The notes beneath the pieces are model-generated. The model saw only the letters and a program-made list of their open reading frames with translations, was not told where the DNA came from and made no database searches. The position numbers and the translations under genes are program-made. From Persicaria tinctoria (taxonomy: Eukaryota; Streptophyta; Magnoliopsida; Caryophyllales; Polygonaceae), in the NCBI GenBank assembly GCA_037127255.1, contig JBANSL010000004.1:8928001-8992000 (forward strand): DNA of 64,000 bases, written 5' to 3'. How positions within the stretch are numbered: position 1 is the first letter of the stretch; each line of letters starts with the position of its first letter. Shown here in pieces: positions 21,201-31,429 of this stretch.

Positions 21201-24200
21201 GATTCGCACAGCATGGCAACACACAAGAGGCCATTTCAGCATTCCATGAGATGGAAAAAAAAAGAGTAGCTCCAAATCAAGTAACCTTCTTGGCTCTTTT
21301 GACGGCTTGCAGCCACGGAGGTCGTTTGGAAGAGAGTTTGCACTTCTTTCACATGATGGTTCAAAGATACAACATCAACCCAGAAACCGAGCATTACTCT
21401 TGCTTAGTTGATGTATTTGGTCGTGCTGGGAGGCTTGAGGAAGCTCTTCGGATCATTGAACTCAATAGTGGCCCTTCTGCATGGAGAACGCTATTGAGTG
21501 CTTGTAAGAATCATGATGACATAGGCATTGCTGAACTATCGGCAGAGAAGTTGATCGAGATTGATCCGACAGACCAGGCGTCATACGTTCTCCTGTCCAA
21601 TCTGTTTTCAGGAGGAGAGAAATGGAAGGAAGCTTTTAGGGTGAGGAAGCAAATGAAGTATGCCGGTGTCAAGAAGGATCCTGGGAGTAGTTGGTAGATA
21701 TCGACTGATGAAGAAGTGCACAGGTTCTTTTTATGTAAACGGGACAAAATTTTGATGCTCTGAGCATTTTATATCAGCATTTGTACAACAAAGGTGCCTT
21801 GCAAATTGCAGCTGGTGTTCAATTCCGGCCGTTCGATTGTTTGGAATGATTTTCTTTTACCCAAAAGCTTACTTAATATAGAAGGTATCCCCAATTTTCA
21901 ACGCGAGGAAGATGGATTGTTTGGAAATATGATAATACTTGTTCACATGTACACTAGTGACTTTGTCGTCGACTGTAATCTAGAAAGCAATCAATGGAGA
22001 AAGCTGATACTCGCTCATGTTGATGTCAAGGGAGGTGAAGGAACTCTAGATGACTATGCTGTGATGGAAAGATTCACTCTCTTGATTGTGAAAGTTATCA
22101 AGATAAAGCTAGTGGCCTTGAAAAGGCAGGCGAAAGGATGACGGAATACGAGATTCTCAATCATACAAAGATTCTCTTGATTGTGTGGAGAGCCTGGAGA
22201 GTGGAGACTACACTTTGCTGCAGTAGTTGAGTTATTATATAAGAGATTTATTTCCATGAGTATTATACGAAACATCCACTCATTTAGAAAGGGGGAATAC
22301 TTGTGTGTGATTAGTTTATAGAATTCTGTTCTAATATCTTTTTCTTCTTCTTGTCCTTATCTTCAGTGAAAGTAGTTTTAATTACTAGATTGCATTGCCA
22401 TAAATAAATATGTTCAAGGATGAAATGTAGAAGGCATTGTATGAAACTGCTGCAGAAATGTGATGAGTAGTTTTTAGTTTTCCAAGCCCTTGGTTTCCTT
22501 CCTCTACAAGGATTGTTACTTACGTTCTTTGGAGTTTGGAGTACATGATATCATTGTTGTAATATCGCTTTTGTAAAATTGTACTTGTCTGTGATGAGTT
22601 TATAGGATTCTGTTCCAAATTTCTAATATCGTTAGAGGACATATTATAATTGTTTTAATGATTTAATATGGTAACATGGTCTCGTAGCTTTTTTTTATTT
22701 GTGATATAGACATATAGTATGATCTAGGATTTTTTTTTTACTTCTAGTCGTGGTTTGTTTATCATCCAAACAATTTCAACCTATTCGGTTTCTGCTGGCA
22801 TCTGAGAGTGTTTTTTCCATTGATTTCTTCATTTCATTAAGTACTGCTTTGGATTATTTGTACAGTAGCTGAGGTGAAAATGCATTTACTTTGTGATTAT
22901 GGTTATATATTACATGAGTCTCAATTATAATGAAGGTTGTGTGGATGGTAGAGCTTGGCCCAGTTTATCTGAAGATTTCATAAGTATATGCACTTAGTTT
23001 TCTGTGCTGCAAATGAAATTTTGTCTTTTCCTTCATGCAGTTGTTGCTTCTTGAGAATTCTGTGCTGCAGATGAAATTTTGTCTTTCCTTCATGCAGTTG
23101 TTGCTTCTTGAGAATTTAGAGTGTCTTCAATGTTTTGATGGGTTGAGATCATGATTGAATTTCAGCCTCAATTTAGAGTAGGGAAGGTCAGGGAGCTTGT
23201 GCTGTGCATTGGCTTTTTTATTTCAGCTTACGGTTTAGAGTTTGAGGCTTTGAGCAATTGTTAAATTGGTTTCAATTTGTGATATTTTCATTGAACATGA
23301 ACTCACCCATATAAATGGTTACAGGATTGAGTAAATTAGTTAGAGATATACACTGCAGCTACTCTTAAGTATGTAACTAGTCAGATAAATATTTTTAAAA
23401 AATAGGAACTACCTAGTAACTACTCGATTGATCCTTATCGTAGAGAATGTGGTTTGGTGCGAGGAGCTACACTATGCTGCAGTTGTTGAGAATATGAGGG
23501 ATTCATTTCGATGAGAATTATATGAAACATCCACTCAACTAGGAATGGGAAATACTGGTCTGTGATGAGTATAAGGATTCTGTACCATTATCTTTTTTTC
23601 TTCTTGCCCTTATACTCAATAATTAAAGTAGTTGTAGTTTCTGGATTGCAATACTTTAAATAGAAATGTTGGAAGGAAGGAATGTAGATGGCACCACTTT
23701 AACATTATATGAAACCGTTGCAGAAATGTTATATATGCATGCCTTATCTATAACCTGAATGAAAGGAGGTCTTATATGTGTCTACTCTTTACAGGCTATG
23801 CAGACACCGTTTAGGAGAGCTACCTTCAAGAAATGCTGGCTCTTGTAAGTGCTCTATTTTGTAAAGTGTTCAACAAATTCACTGTTGGGTTTCTTTTATT
23901 TAATTTTTTCTTTTTAGGATGGTTGACATGGGGTGCTTCATGGTATTTGCCTTCTATCTACATGAATGTCTTATCTAGCCATATTACTTGGAATAATCTT
24001 ACTACAACTTGAAAAGTTTGTGTGTTTGTACTATGATGCCTTTTATTATCATATCTTGAGTCACAGACATGTGCATTAATCTCAAGCATCGAATGATATT
24101 TGTTAAGGGGGGAAACTATCTTCCATTGTCTTAGTAATGTGCTCCAGCAGTCTGATATTGGCAATTATTACCATTTTATCTCTAAATTAAAACAAATATG

Positions 24201-24435
24201 CTCCTGTGTTGCCTGATCTTTTTTCTGCGGTACTTATGGCTCGCCAAGTTGTGGTGTGGTGTGCTCGTATCAAAATCACATCACATTTAGCTTGAATTTA
24301 TTTTCTTAACCGTTAAAGGAGAGGGCTGAAACACTGATAAGGAAATGATTTATTTTGTGATTGCAGGTAAAGAAGGAGGCTGCTGAGCGCGAATCCTTGG
24401 GAGCTTTACCCCTGTATCAACGCACACTCCCTTGA
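18297..24435 (+). CDS. QCR7: Cytochrome b-c1 complex subunit 7 (QCR7, 14 kDa), four exons
   Basis: Exons by splice signals and homology: 18297-18390, 18505-18662, 23795-23844 and 24367-24435. The product is a small matrix-side subunit of mitochondrial respiratory complex III. Visible landmarks are MASLVKWVVDPKKNPLA at the start, RFDDLYDPKEDLDIQEAMNR and LPREIVDARNQRLKRAMDLS in exon 2, and ALPLYQRTLP with a TGA in exon 4. Expected length is 122 residues. Exons 1, 2 and 4 are intact. Exon 3 is 50 nt instead of 48, because two bases (AG) are added in the TTTAGGAGAGCTAC stretch; the normal splice form shifts frame and meets TAA at the exon 3/4 join. Use of AG acceptors inside exon 3 (exon from 23815 or 23818) would restore frame with a short deletion. 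Intron 2 (18663-23794) holds a PPR gene. An AATAAA lies at 24598-24603. So the gene is identified securely, but its integrity is uncertain. Confidence 0.88.
18785..18935 (+). repeat. Intron 2 segment duplicated on both sides of the PPR gene
   Basis: This segment resembles 22785-23010 (shared phrases include TGATTTCTTC.TTTCAT, CAGTAGCTG/CGGTAGCTG and AAGTATATGCACTT). The two copies bracket the nested PPR gene, which suggests it arrived by a local duplication within the intron. Confidence 0.55.
19403..21697 (+). CDS. PLS-class pentatricopeptide repeat protein, E-type
   Basis: A single-exon frame of 764 codons from the ATG at 19403 (MIRLFLWCFHNSC). An in-frame TTG lies 12 bases upstream, but ATG is preferred. 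The protein is a series of PPR motifs, for example NTLLNMYSRFDDLDDARLVF, DEMPSRNVVSWTTLISAYVH, SSFVDMYAKCGDMEDARNIF and CLVDVFGRAGRLEEALRII, over about residues 50-690. An E motif follows (WRTLLSACKNHDD to DPTDQASYVLLSNLF). Such proteins bind organelle RNA and often specify C-to-U editing or processing; the amphipathic N-terminus would suit mitochondrial import (inferred). It ends GSSW-TAG, and the next 22 in-frame codons (ISTDEEVHRFFLCKRD) look like the missing start of an E+ motif. The gene lies inside QCR7 intron 2, same strand. Confidence 0.9.
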   Translation: MIRLFLWCFHNSCPEPVSLLLQETSRLRIRSIKQCKQLHANLLTSTSGFIYRTYLANTLLNMYSRFDDLDDARLVFDEMPSRNVVSWTTLISAYVHHGHFGLALGLFKEMLGTREIPNGFTLSVAIRACSNFGVFELGLQIHGLIVHLGFENDKYTGSSLVDMYSKSGDRLNDACRVFSGLYFRDIVVWNVMISTFAKVGDCSKVSELLFEMRNASGLNPNDFTITSLLKCCGSMKQVEQIHGLAVKNGIEFDNVVVGALVDTYCKHGHLDSGRKYLHSTQKMDSFMWSSIISGYARNGLVDEATMLFKDMCRQDMLPDEYALSGALKACAETKDLQIGVQLHTQTVKCGYQSNCIAASVLLTLYANCSLAAESKLLFDRIYEKDLVAWNSMLLCYAEMEDSSASASIILFREFCQTAMLKPDGATFIALLKSCQTDQDLIAGTQIHARIVKSRHKCNTAIGNAIIHMYSECTGVDDAYNAFNEINDKDDISWSSMISSYQQHGFELEVLCLCKGMLEQGIRLTTYILPSTVSACSGLAAVHMGRQLHSLLVKSGLHGDVYVGSSFVDMYAKCGDMEDARNIFVEQQHLNEVTFNALICGFAQHGNTQEAISAFHEMEKKRVAPNQVTFLALLTACSHGGRLEESLHFFHMMVQRYNINPETEHYSCLVDVFGRAGRLEEALRIIELNSGPSAWRTLLSACKNHDDIGIAELSAEKLIEIDPTDQASYVLLSNLFSGGEKWKEAFRVRKQMKYAGVKKDPGSSW
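22210..23740 (+). repeat. Repeats downstream of the PPR gene in QCR7 intron 2
   Basis: About 22210-22465 and 23470-23740 are diverged direct copies (shared ATGAAACATCCACTCA-type phrases, TCTTTTTCTTCTTG and TGCAGAAATGT). Inside lies a further tandem pair of about 58 bp at 23000-23115, each containing GAAATTTTGTCTTT and TTCATGCAGTTGTTGCTTC. No coding sequence; this is intron. Confidence 0.6.
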
Positions 24436-27400
24436 GCATCTTTACCCCTCCAATCTGTTGACATTGTATGTTTGTGAAAATTTAGCCGTATCTGATCCTT
24501 AACGAAGGATTTCGTCATGGGCAGGATTGCTGTTGCTTGTTGTTAGACACGCCCAACATAATTATTTTGTTTTCCCAAATGCATTAATCCTTTGCATAAT
24601 AAAGGAAACCAGTATTTTGAACTTCATATATTGATGGTTGCTTGAGTCGAGTTGATGTATTCCGCATTCTCTTGCTTTTGGGTTTTCTGCACAATTACTA
24701 ATGAATACAACTATAGAACAACACTCTAGTTGGGAGGTTCGCACATTTATCAAACAATGTTCGATGGAAACATGTATATGTATATGCTTGTTCGAATTAC
24801 TTGATTGAAATTTGGGGGTTTTGCTTGAGGTTGTGCGCAGGGGTTCGTCTTAACTTAGCAATTGATTGTTGAATTTCAAATATATGGCGGTCTATCTTGT
24901 CTTCATTGATCGATCATCGTGGAATCAGTTTTGTTTTTTAATTACGGGTTTTATGTTTGTGTAATCCCTCTCCTTGGTTGTTGTTGATATTCAAAAATTT
25001 ATTTCGAGTTGTATTTGCTTTCTTTCTTCTTTTGTGGTACTGCCTTCCTTGCTATTGCCTTCTGGTTCCACCACCTCTAATCTATTTTCTTCTTCATTCA
25101 GATTCACCTATTTTCCGTTTTGTTCCGTTCTTGTATATCCGGATATGTTATTGATGACTGATGTTCTTTAATTTCTGTTGGGGTTTTTAATCCCTCTCTC
25201 TATTGAGTTGACCCAAGTGAATTTGTATTTCTGGATTTAACAGGTAATTCGTGAGGGTGGAACCCCAGATTTTGCAGGTAATCCATGTATGCCAACCTAA
25301 TCCATCCTCATACTTTTTCTTTTATTCAGTTATGATATCAAATCTTAGGATTAATTTATCATTTCCCATGATTCTGAATATTACACTAGCTGTTCATAAT
25401 TTACGTGGCTTGCCTTTTGTGGATGATATAAATGACATGGTTGTCTTCATATATTTGACTGGCTTCAATTTATTTCGGATTTCAGGTAAGAATTAGTTAG
25501 GACATTGCTGCTAAAATGCCATTTGAGCTCGCCATTGATTTCATCCTCCACGATTTTCCTGATCCCGTCTTTTATTTTGGCTCAGGTATGTGTTCCACCT
25601 GTGTTCGGTTTTTTGCGATTTTGATTTGATTGTAATTACTTGGTTCGGTATGCTCATGCGATTTCGCACTTCGGTTGGTGATTAGGTTCAATATAGAGCT
25701 GTGCGATTTCTATTTGATGTGTGAGATTTGATGATCTCTGTTTCTGTCGTTGATTGCGGTTGAGAATTTCATGCTCATCTGGATTCTGATTTAAGTTTTG
25801 TCTAATTATCTTCCTGAAGTTCCAGTTCCTTGTTAGTGCGCCGTCTTCTCCCCTCCTGCTTCTGGTTAAGGGTTCGTCTTCTTATTCTACATCTTGGTTT
25901 CTGCCCTCAATATATATCTTTTAAGATTTTCGATTGTTTTCCCCTAATTATCTTGAGTAGGGTTTTTGCTTTGTGAAACAGAAAGTGTCTCCTTTCTGGA
26001 TGAGGTTGCAGGTCTACCCGGGAGCCTACATTTGGCAAAATCTGTAGCATTTGAGGTTTGCCTTCTAAAGATCTGCATTTGAGCTTGCCCAAGCATTTTT
26101 CTCACACATGATGATAAGTTGATAACTATAGTTCTGTTTATGATTTCCCGAAATGCTATTCTGAATCATGGCTACTTTGTTAAGTTTTGCTTCATCTTGC
26201 TGGACTTCTTGGCAATTTCAGCTCTCATTGTAGAACTTGATCAAGTTCTCTACTTATGACCTCCAGGAATCTGGTTTGTATGTACTTGATGAGCAAGTCT
26301 TGATAGCATATAGGAAAAATAAGTGATTGTTTGTCTTGATATGCCTATAATTTCTTTCTTTGTTAAAAATCATAGTAATGATGTTCATAGTCAATAGTGA
26401 AACGAACGAACTTGAGAACTGTGCCAAATAAAGTGCCCGGTACTTCTTGAATTACTTATTTAGGACAAACGAACTTGAGAACTGTGCCAAATAAAGTGCC
26501 CTCCAATACTGACAATAGGTGAAAAATAGGCATTGTACTGAATATCCCCAGTTTGCTCATACAATACTGTCCATAGAGTGTTGGCTCATGGCATTTTAGC
26601 GATTCAAATTATTGAATGATAAAAAATTTCGCGGAGTCTTGAGTAAGGATATTGTCACTCATTGCTACATATTACTGGAGCCTTGTAATCTAATGTGCAC
26701 TGGAAGGAAGTTGCTTCAATCTCTTCTAAGCTTGTAGGAAATCAGTAAATATATTAGAGCTTTCTGCTAGATCTGTGTCTTTGTTGCCTGGTTTGAAAAT
26801 TTGAATCAAATGTGCACTTGAAGGTAGTTATGTACACCACACAGTAAAATTCCATCTAAGAACATGTACAAGGAGTACTCCCCCAACAAGGAGTGAGTAG
26901 GCTTAGGCCCCTTGTTTTGTTCATAAAATGACATTTTATTCAAACTATTAATGAGAAAAAAAATTAATGAATTTAAATCCCACTATCTATTTCAAATTAG
27001 AAATAATAAAAAATTCCACATTTTTGTTTTGTGTTTTTCAATTTTTTTTCTTCTAAAGACAAATGGCACCATTTAATTGGTGGTGTATGACTTTGAAAAT
27101 ACACTTAGTGTATGTGTACATTTGTCCATTTGATTCGCATTTCTGCACATTTTGTTAATAAATGATATTTTATTATATTAATAAATCGGATTTTCTAATA
27201 TACGTGTTTATGGCATAGTTAAGCATACCTTGGGATATGTAAAACATAAAAAATTGCAGCACACATGTGGAACTCATGGCAACGTGGACTTTGATCAACC
27301 TACCATACCTTGTCATAACTCATAACCTTTACTCTCAAAATCTGTAAAGTTGGAAGGAAAAAGAAAAGGAGCAAGATTCCACCCCATGTAAAGAGCATTT

Positions 27401-28409
27401 CATGAACGGGCAAATTGTGGGGATTGCATTACACACTAAAGAACATTCAGAAGGCAATGGAAAACAGGCCATTGCTTTTTCCTCTTCATGTCTTTATCTT
27501 CAACCAAAATGCAAAGCAAAGAATATATATCCATCCCCAAAACAATCTGCATCAAGAACAACTCCAATAAGATATCTAGGTTTTCTTTGTTTTTGATCCA
27601 TTGCTTGTTGCTGGTGAATGTTTATGGTTTTGAAATTTAGAATTCAGATTTTGTAATCCAGGGTTATTCTAGACTCCAGGCTGGATCTAGATGTTTCTGA
27701 TGAGGTTGTATTTATCTTGGATCACATGTTGATGGCTCGTAGTTATGTTTTTTTTTTCATTTGTTAAGCTGCGTTGATGAGGAATAGGATTGATGTTATT
27801 TGAAAAGAAACAGCCTCCCTCTGGGATTTCTAGCTTGTGTTAATTATAGCTTTTCAAACTCCCTTTAGGATTAGGTTAGCTGATATCTGTTTCAGATTGG
27901 GTTAATCTAGGTGATATTTTCATTCATCTGAATTTTTTTTTACCCTATGGGTTTCCTTGCCAAAACTACATTTACTGCTTGATTTAATTAAATATTGAGA
28001 TGAACTTTTGCAGGTCCTTGCTGATACAATTGTGTTACCATGTTCAATTGCAAGAGGTTGCAGATACTGTTCTAGAGATGATGTCGCATCTTGATTGTAT
28101 TCGTATGCATTTCATTGATTGAGGGTAGTTATATCCATTTGAATTCTGCAATCAACTGAATTAGGAATATGTTTTTGGTTTGTTATTTATGAAAATAGTT
28201 TGTTTTCATGGGTATGATCACTGTTGTTTTAGCAGGTGCTTCAGTCTCGCTTCTTCCTTCCTCAGATCTTCTGTTCGTCATCTCCTTCTGCCTGCCTTTG
28301 GTTGCACTATTTTAAAGTTTCTGAATTAGGGTTCACGAGTTCAAAGGCTCGGTGGGTGCTGTCCTTGCTTATTGATTCTTTTTAAGTCGGATTATTCTTA
28401 TTTTTTAGT
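24436..28409. other. Non-coding region after QCR7
   Basis: No ORF or RNA gene I can support. It begins with the QCR7 3' flank (AATAAA at 24598). Several exon-like pieces bounded by CAG|GTAA signals occur around 25240-25590 and 28015-28100, but no protein family emerges. A 34 bp direct duplication (AACGAACTTGAGAACTGTGC and following bases) lies at about 26404-26500. An AT-rich inverted repeat (TTTTAGTTTTTAAA with TTTAAAAACTAAAA) at about 28400-28436 marks the start of the PPR-derived array. Confidence 0.4.
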
Positions 28410-28790
28410 TTTTAAAAATACACTTTAAAAACTAAAATAAAATTGAGCACCGGAGGGAAACTGGAAAACTACACTGTTTAACCTTCCTTTGTACGTAGTA
28501 GTTTATACTGAAACTTGATGTGTGGTATCACTCACTAACACACCCCGATGAATGCATTCATTTCCCATTGATCGTTTCTCTTTCTTTCTCCCTTGTTTTC
28601 TTTACTATCTTCTTGATTTCCAGCGCAACAAATGTGCTTGAATTTTTATTGTTTGTGATCATATATGTTTCCTTGGCTTTTCGTTTTTCACTTCTGCCAC
28701 CTTATAAGTTATAACTGTGTGTTTTGATGAAAGCTCGTCAGTGTCATGACATGAAGCCCAAGGATTTTAACTAATCTGTTGCACCGATCT

Positions 28791-30881
28791 ATGATTCGGC
28801 TTTTCTCCCGGTGTTTCCACAATAGTTGCCTCGATCCTGTTTCCCTGTTGTTGCAGGAGAATTCAATGTTAAGATCGATCAAACCGTGCAAACAGCTCCA
28901 TGCAAATCTGTTAACCTCTAGGTTCATTTACCAGACCTATTTGACAAACACCCTCTTGAATTTATATTCAAGATTTGACCATTTAGATGGTGCATGCCTA
29001 GTGTTCGATGAAATGCCTAGCTGAAATGTTGTAACTTGGACTACTCTAATTTCAGCATACGTCTATCACGAGCACTTTGGGCTTGCACTTGGGTTGTTCA
29101 AGGAGATGCTAGGGACCCGTGAGATACCCAATGAGTTCACACTCTCAGTTGTCGTTAGGGCATTTTCTAATTTTGGAGTTTTAGAGTTGGGTTTTCAAAT
29201 CCATGGGATGATTTTCCATTTGGGGTTTGAACGTGATAAAGATGTTGGGAGCTCTCTTGTGGAAATGTACTCCAAAATATGGGACTGTCTGAATGATGCT
29301 TGTCGTGTTTTTAGCGGATTATATTTCAGGGACATTGTTGTATGGAATGTTATGATATCAACATTTGCCAAAGTGGGTGATTGTTCTAAAGTCTCTGAGC
29401 TGCTTTTTAAGATGAGAAATGCCAGTGAGCTGAATCCTAATAATTTTACCATTACAGGTTTGCTCAAGTCCCATGGTTCACTCAAGCAAGTAGAACAAAT
29501 TCACAGTCTTGTAATAAAAAATGGAATTGAATTCGACAACGTAACGTTGTTGCCGGTGCATTGGTAGATACCTATTGTAAGCAGGGCCATTTGGATTCAA
29601 GTAGAAAGTATTTACATTTGACACAGAAGAAGGATAGTTTTATCTTGAGCTTAATAATCTCGAGTTATTCCCGGAATGATCTAGTTGATGAAGCTAATAT
29701 GTTGTTCAAAGACATGTGCATGCAAGACATGTTACTTGGTCAGCATGCCTTTTCAGGTGTCTTGAAGGCGTGTGCAGAGACTGGGGATCTCCAAATACGA
29801 GTACAACTTCATACTCATACTGTAAAATGTGGCTATCAAAGCAATTGCATTGTTGCTAGTGTCCTCTTAACACTCTATGCTAATTGTAGCCTAGCTGTTG
29901 AATCTAAGTTGTTGTTTGACTGAATATGTGAGAAAGATTTAGTTGTGTTGAACTCAATGCTACTCTGTTATGCAGAAATGGAGGACAGGTCTGCCTCTGC
30001 TTCAATTATATTATTCCGAGAGTTCTGCCAAACAACTATGTTGAAACCCGATGGAGCTACCTTTATCGCTCTTCTCAAACCTCGTCGAAGTGATCAAGAC
30101 CTTATAGTAGGTGCTCATATTCATGCAAGAATAGTGAAGTTGAGCCATAAGTGTAATACTGTCATAGGCAATGCAATAATCTACATGTCCATAGAGTGCA
30201 CGGGCGTTGATGATGCATATAAAGCTTTCGACGAGATAGATGACAAAGATGATATTTCCTGGAGTTCTATGATTTCAAGTTACCAACAACATGGGTTTGA
30301 ATCGGAAGTACTAAGTTTCTGTAAAGTGATGTTGGAACAAGGAATGCGTTTAACTACTTACAATCTACCGTCAACTGTCGCAGCGTGTTCCGGACTTGCA
30401 GTTGTTCATATGGGTAGACAGCTTCATTCCCTACTCGTTAAATCTGGTCTTCATGGAAATGTTTACGTTGGAAGGTCTTTCCTAGATATGTATGCAAAAT
30501 GTGGAGACACGGAGGATGCTCGGAATATTTTTGCTGAACAACAACATCTTAATGAAGTTGCTTTCAACGCATTGATATGTGAATACGCACAACATGGCAA
30601 TACACAAGAGGTCATTTCAGCATTCCATGAGATGGAAAAGAAGAGAGTAGCTCAAAATTAAGTAACCTTCTTGGCTCTTTTAACAGCCTGCAACCACGGA
30701 GGTTGTTTGGAAGAGAGTTTGCACTTCTTTCACATGATGGTTCAAAGATACAACATCAACCCAGAAACCGAGCATTACTCTTGCTTAGTTGACGTATTTG
30801 GTCGCGTTGGGAGGCTTGAGAAAGCTCTTCGGATCATTGAACTCAATAGTGGTCCTTCTGCATGAAGAACGTTACTGAGTG
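28791..30881 (+). pseudogene. PPR pseudogene, array unit 1
   Basis: Homologous along its length to the intact PPR gene at 19403-21697. Lesions visible by comparison: CGA to TGA after FDEMPS (about 29022), a frame change after IEFDNV (about 29545), TGA after KLLFD (29921), TAA after KRVAQN (30659), and TGG to TGA in SGPSAW (30863). The copy stops being homologous just after RTLLS, so the E motif is missing. It cannot encode a functional protein. Confidence 0.88.
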
Positions 30882-31429
30882 TGTTGGAGGCTTGATACAC
30901 CAGATATATTTGACGGATCAAAATACTTTTACATTAAAGATGTTAAAGTATTGCACGCTTTGATGTTTGTCGTCTGCCGACTTTGTCGGTCTCTGTGACA
31001 TGCTGTTTCACCCTCGAATTGTTTCATAATAAAAAAATACACTTTAAATATAAAAAAATACACTCTAAAAACTAAAATAAAATAGAGCACCGGAGGAAAA
31101 CTGGGAATCTACACTGTTTAACCTTCCTTTGTACGTAGTAGTTTATACTGAAACTTGATGTGTGGTATCACTCACTCACACCCCCCGATGAATGCATTCA
31201 TTTCCCATTGATCCTTTCTCTTTCTTTCTGCCTTTTTTTCTTTGCTATCTTCTTGATTTCCAGCGCAGGAAATTTGCTTGAATTTTTATTGTTTGTGATC
31301 ATCTATGTTTCATTGGCTTTTCGTTTTTCACATTTGCCACCTTATAAGTTATAACTGTGTTTTGATGAAAACTCGTCAGTTTCATGACATGAAGCCCAAG
31401 GATTTTATCTAATATGTTGCACCGATCTA

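Noticed and set aside
21794..22141. 115-codon plus-strand frame after the PPR gene.
   Set aside because: It opens at GTG, shows no known motif and lies in QCR7 intron 2; probably chance.
25236..25600. Exon-like pieces between CAG|GTAA signals after QCR7.
   Set aside because: No consistent frame or family across the pieces; without transcripts it cannot be called.
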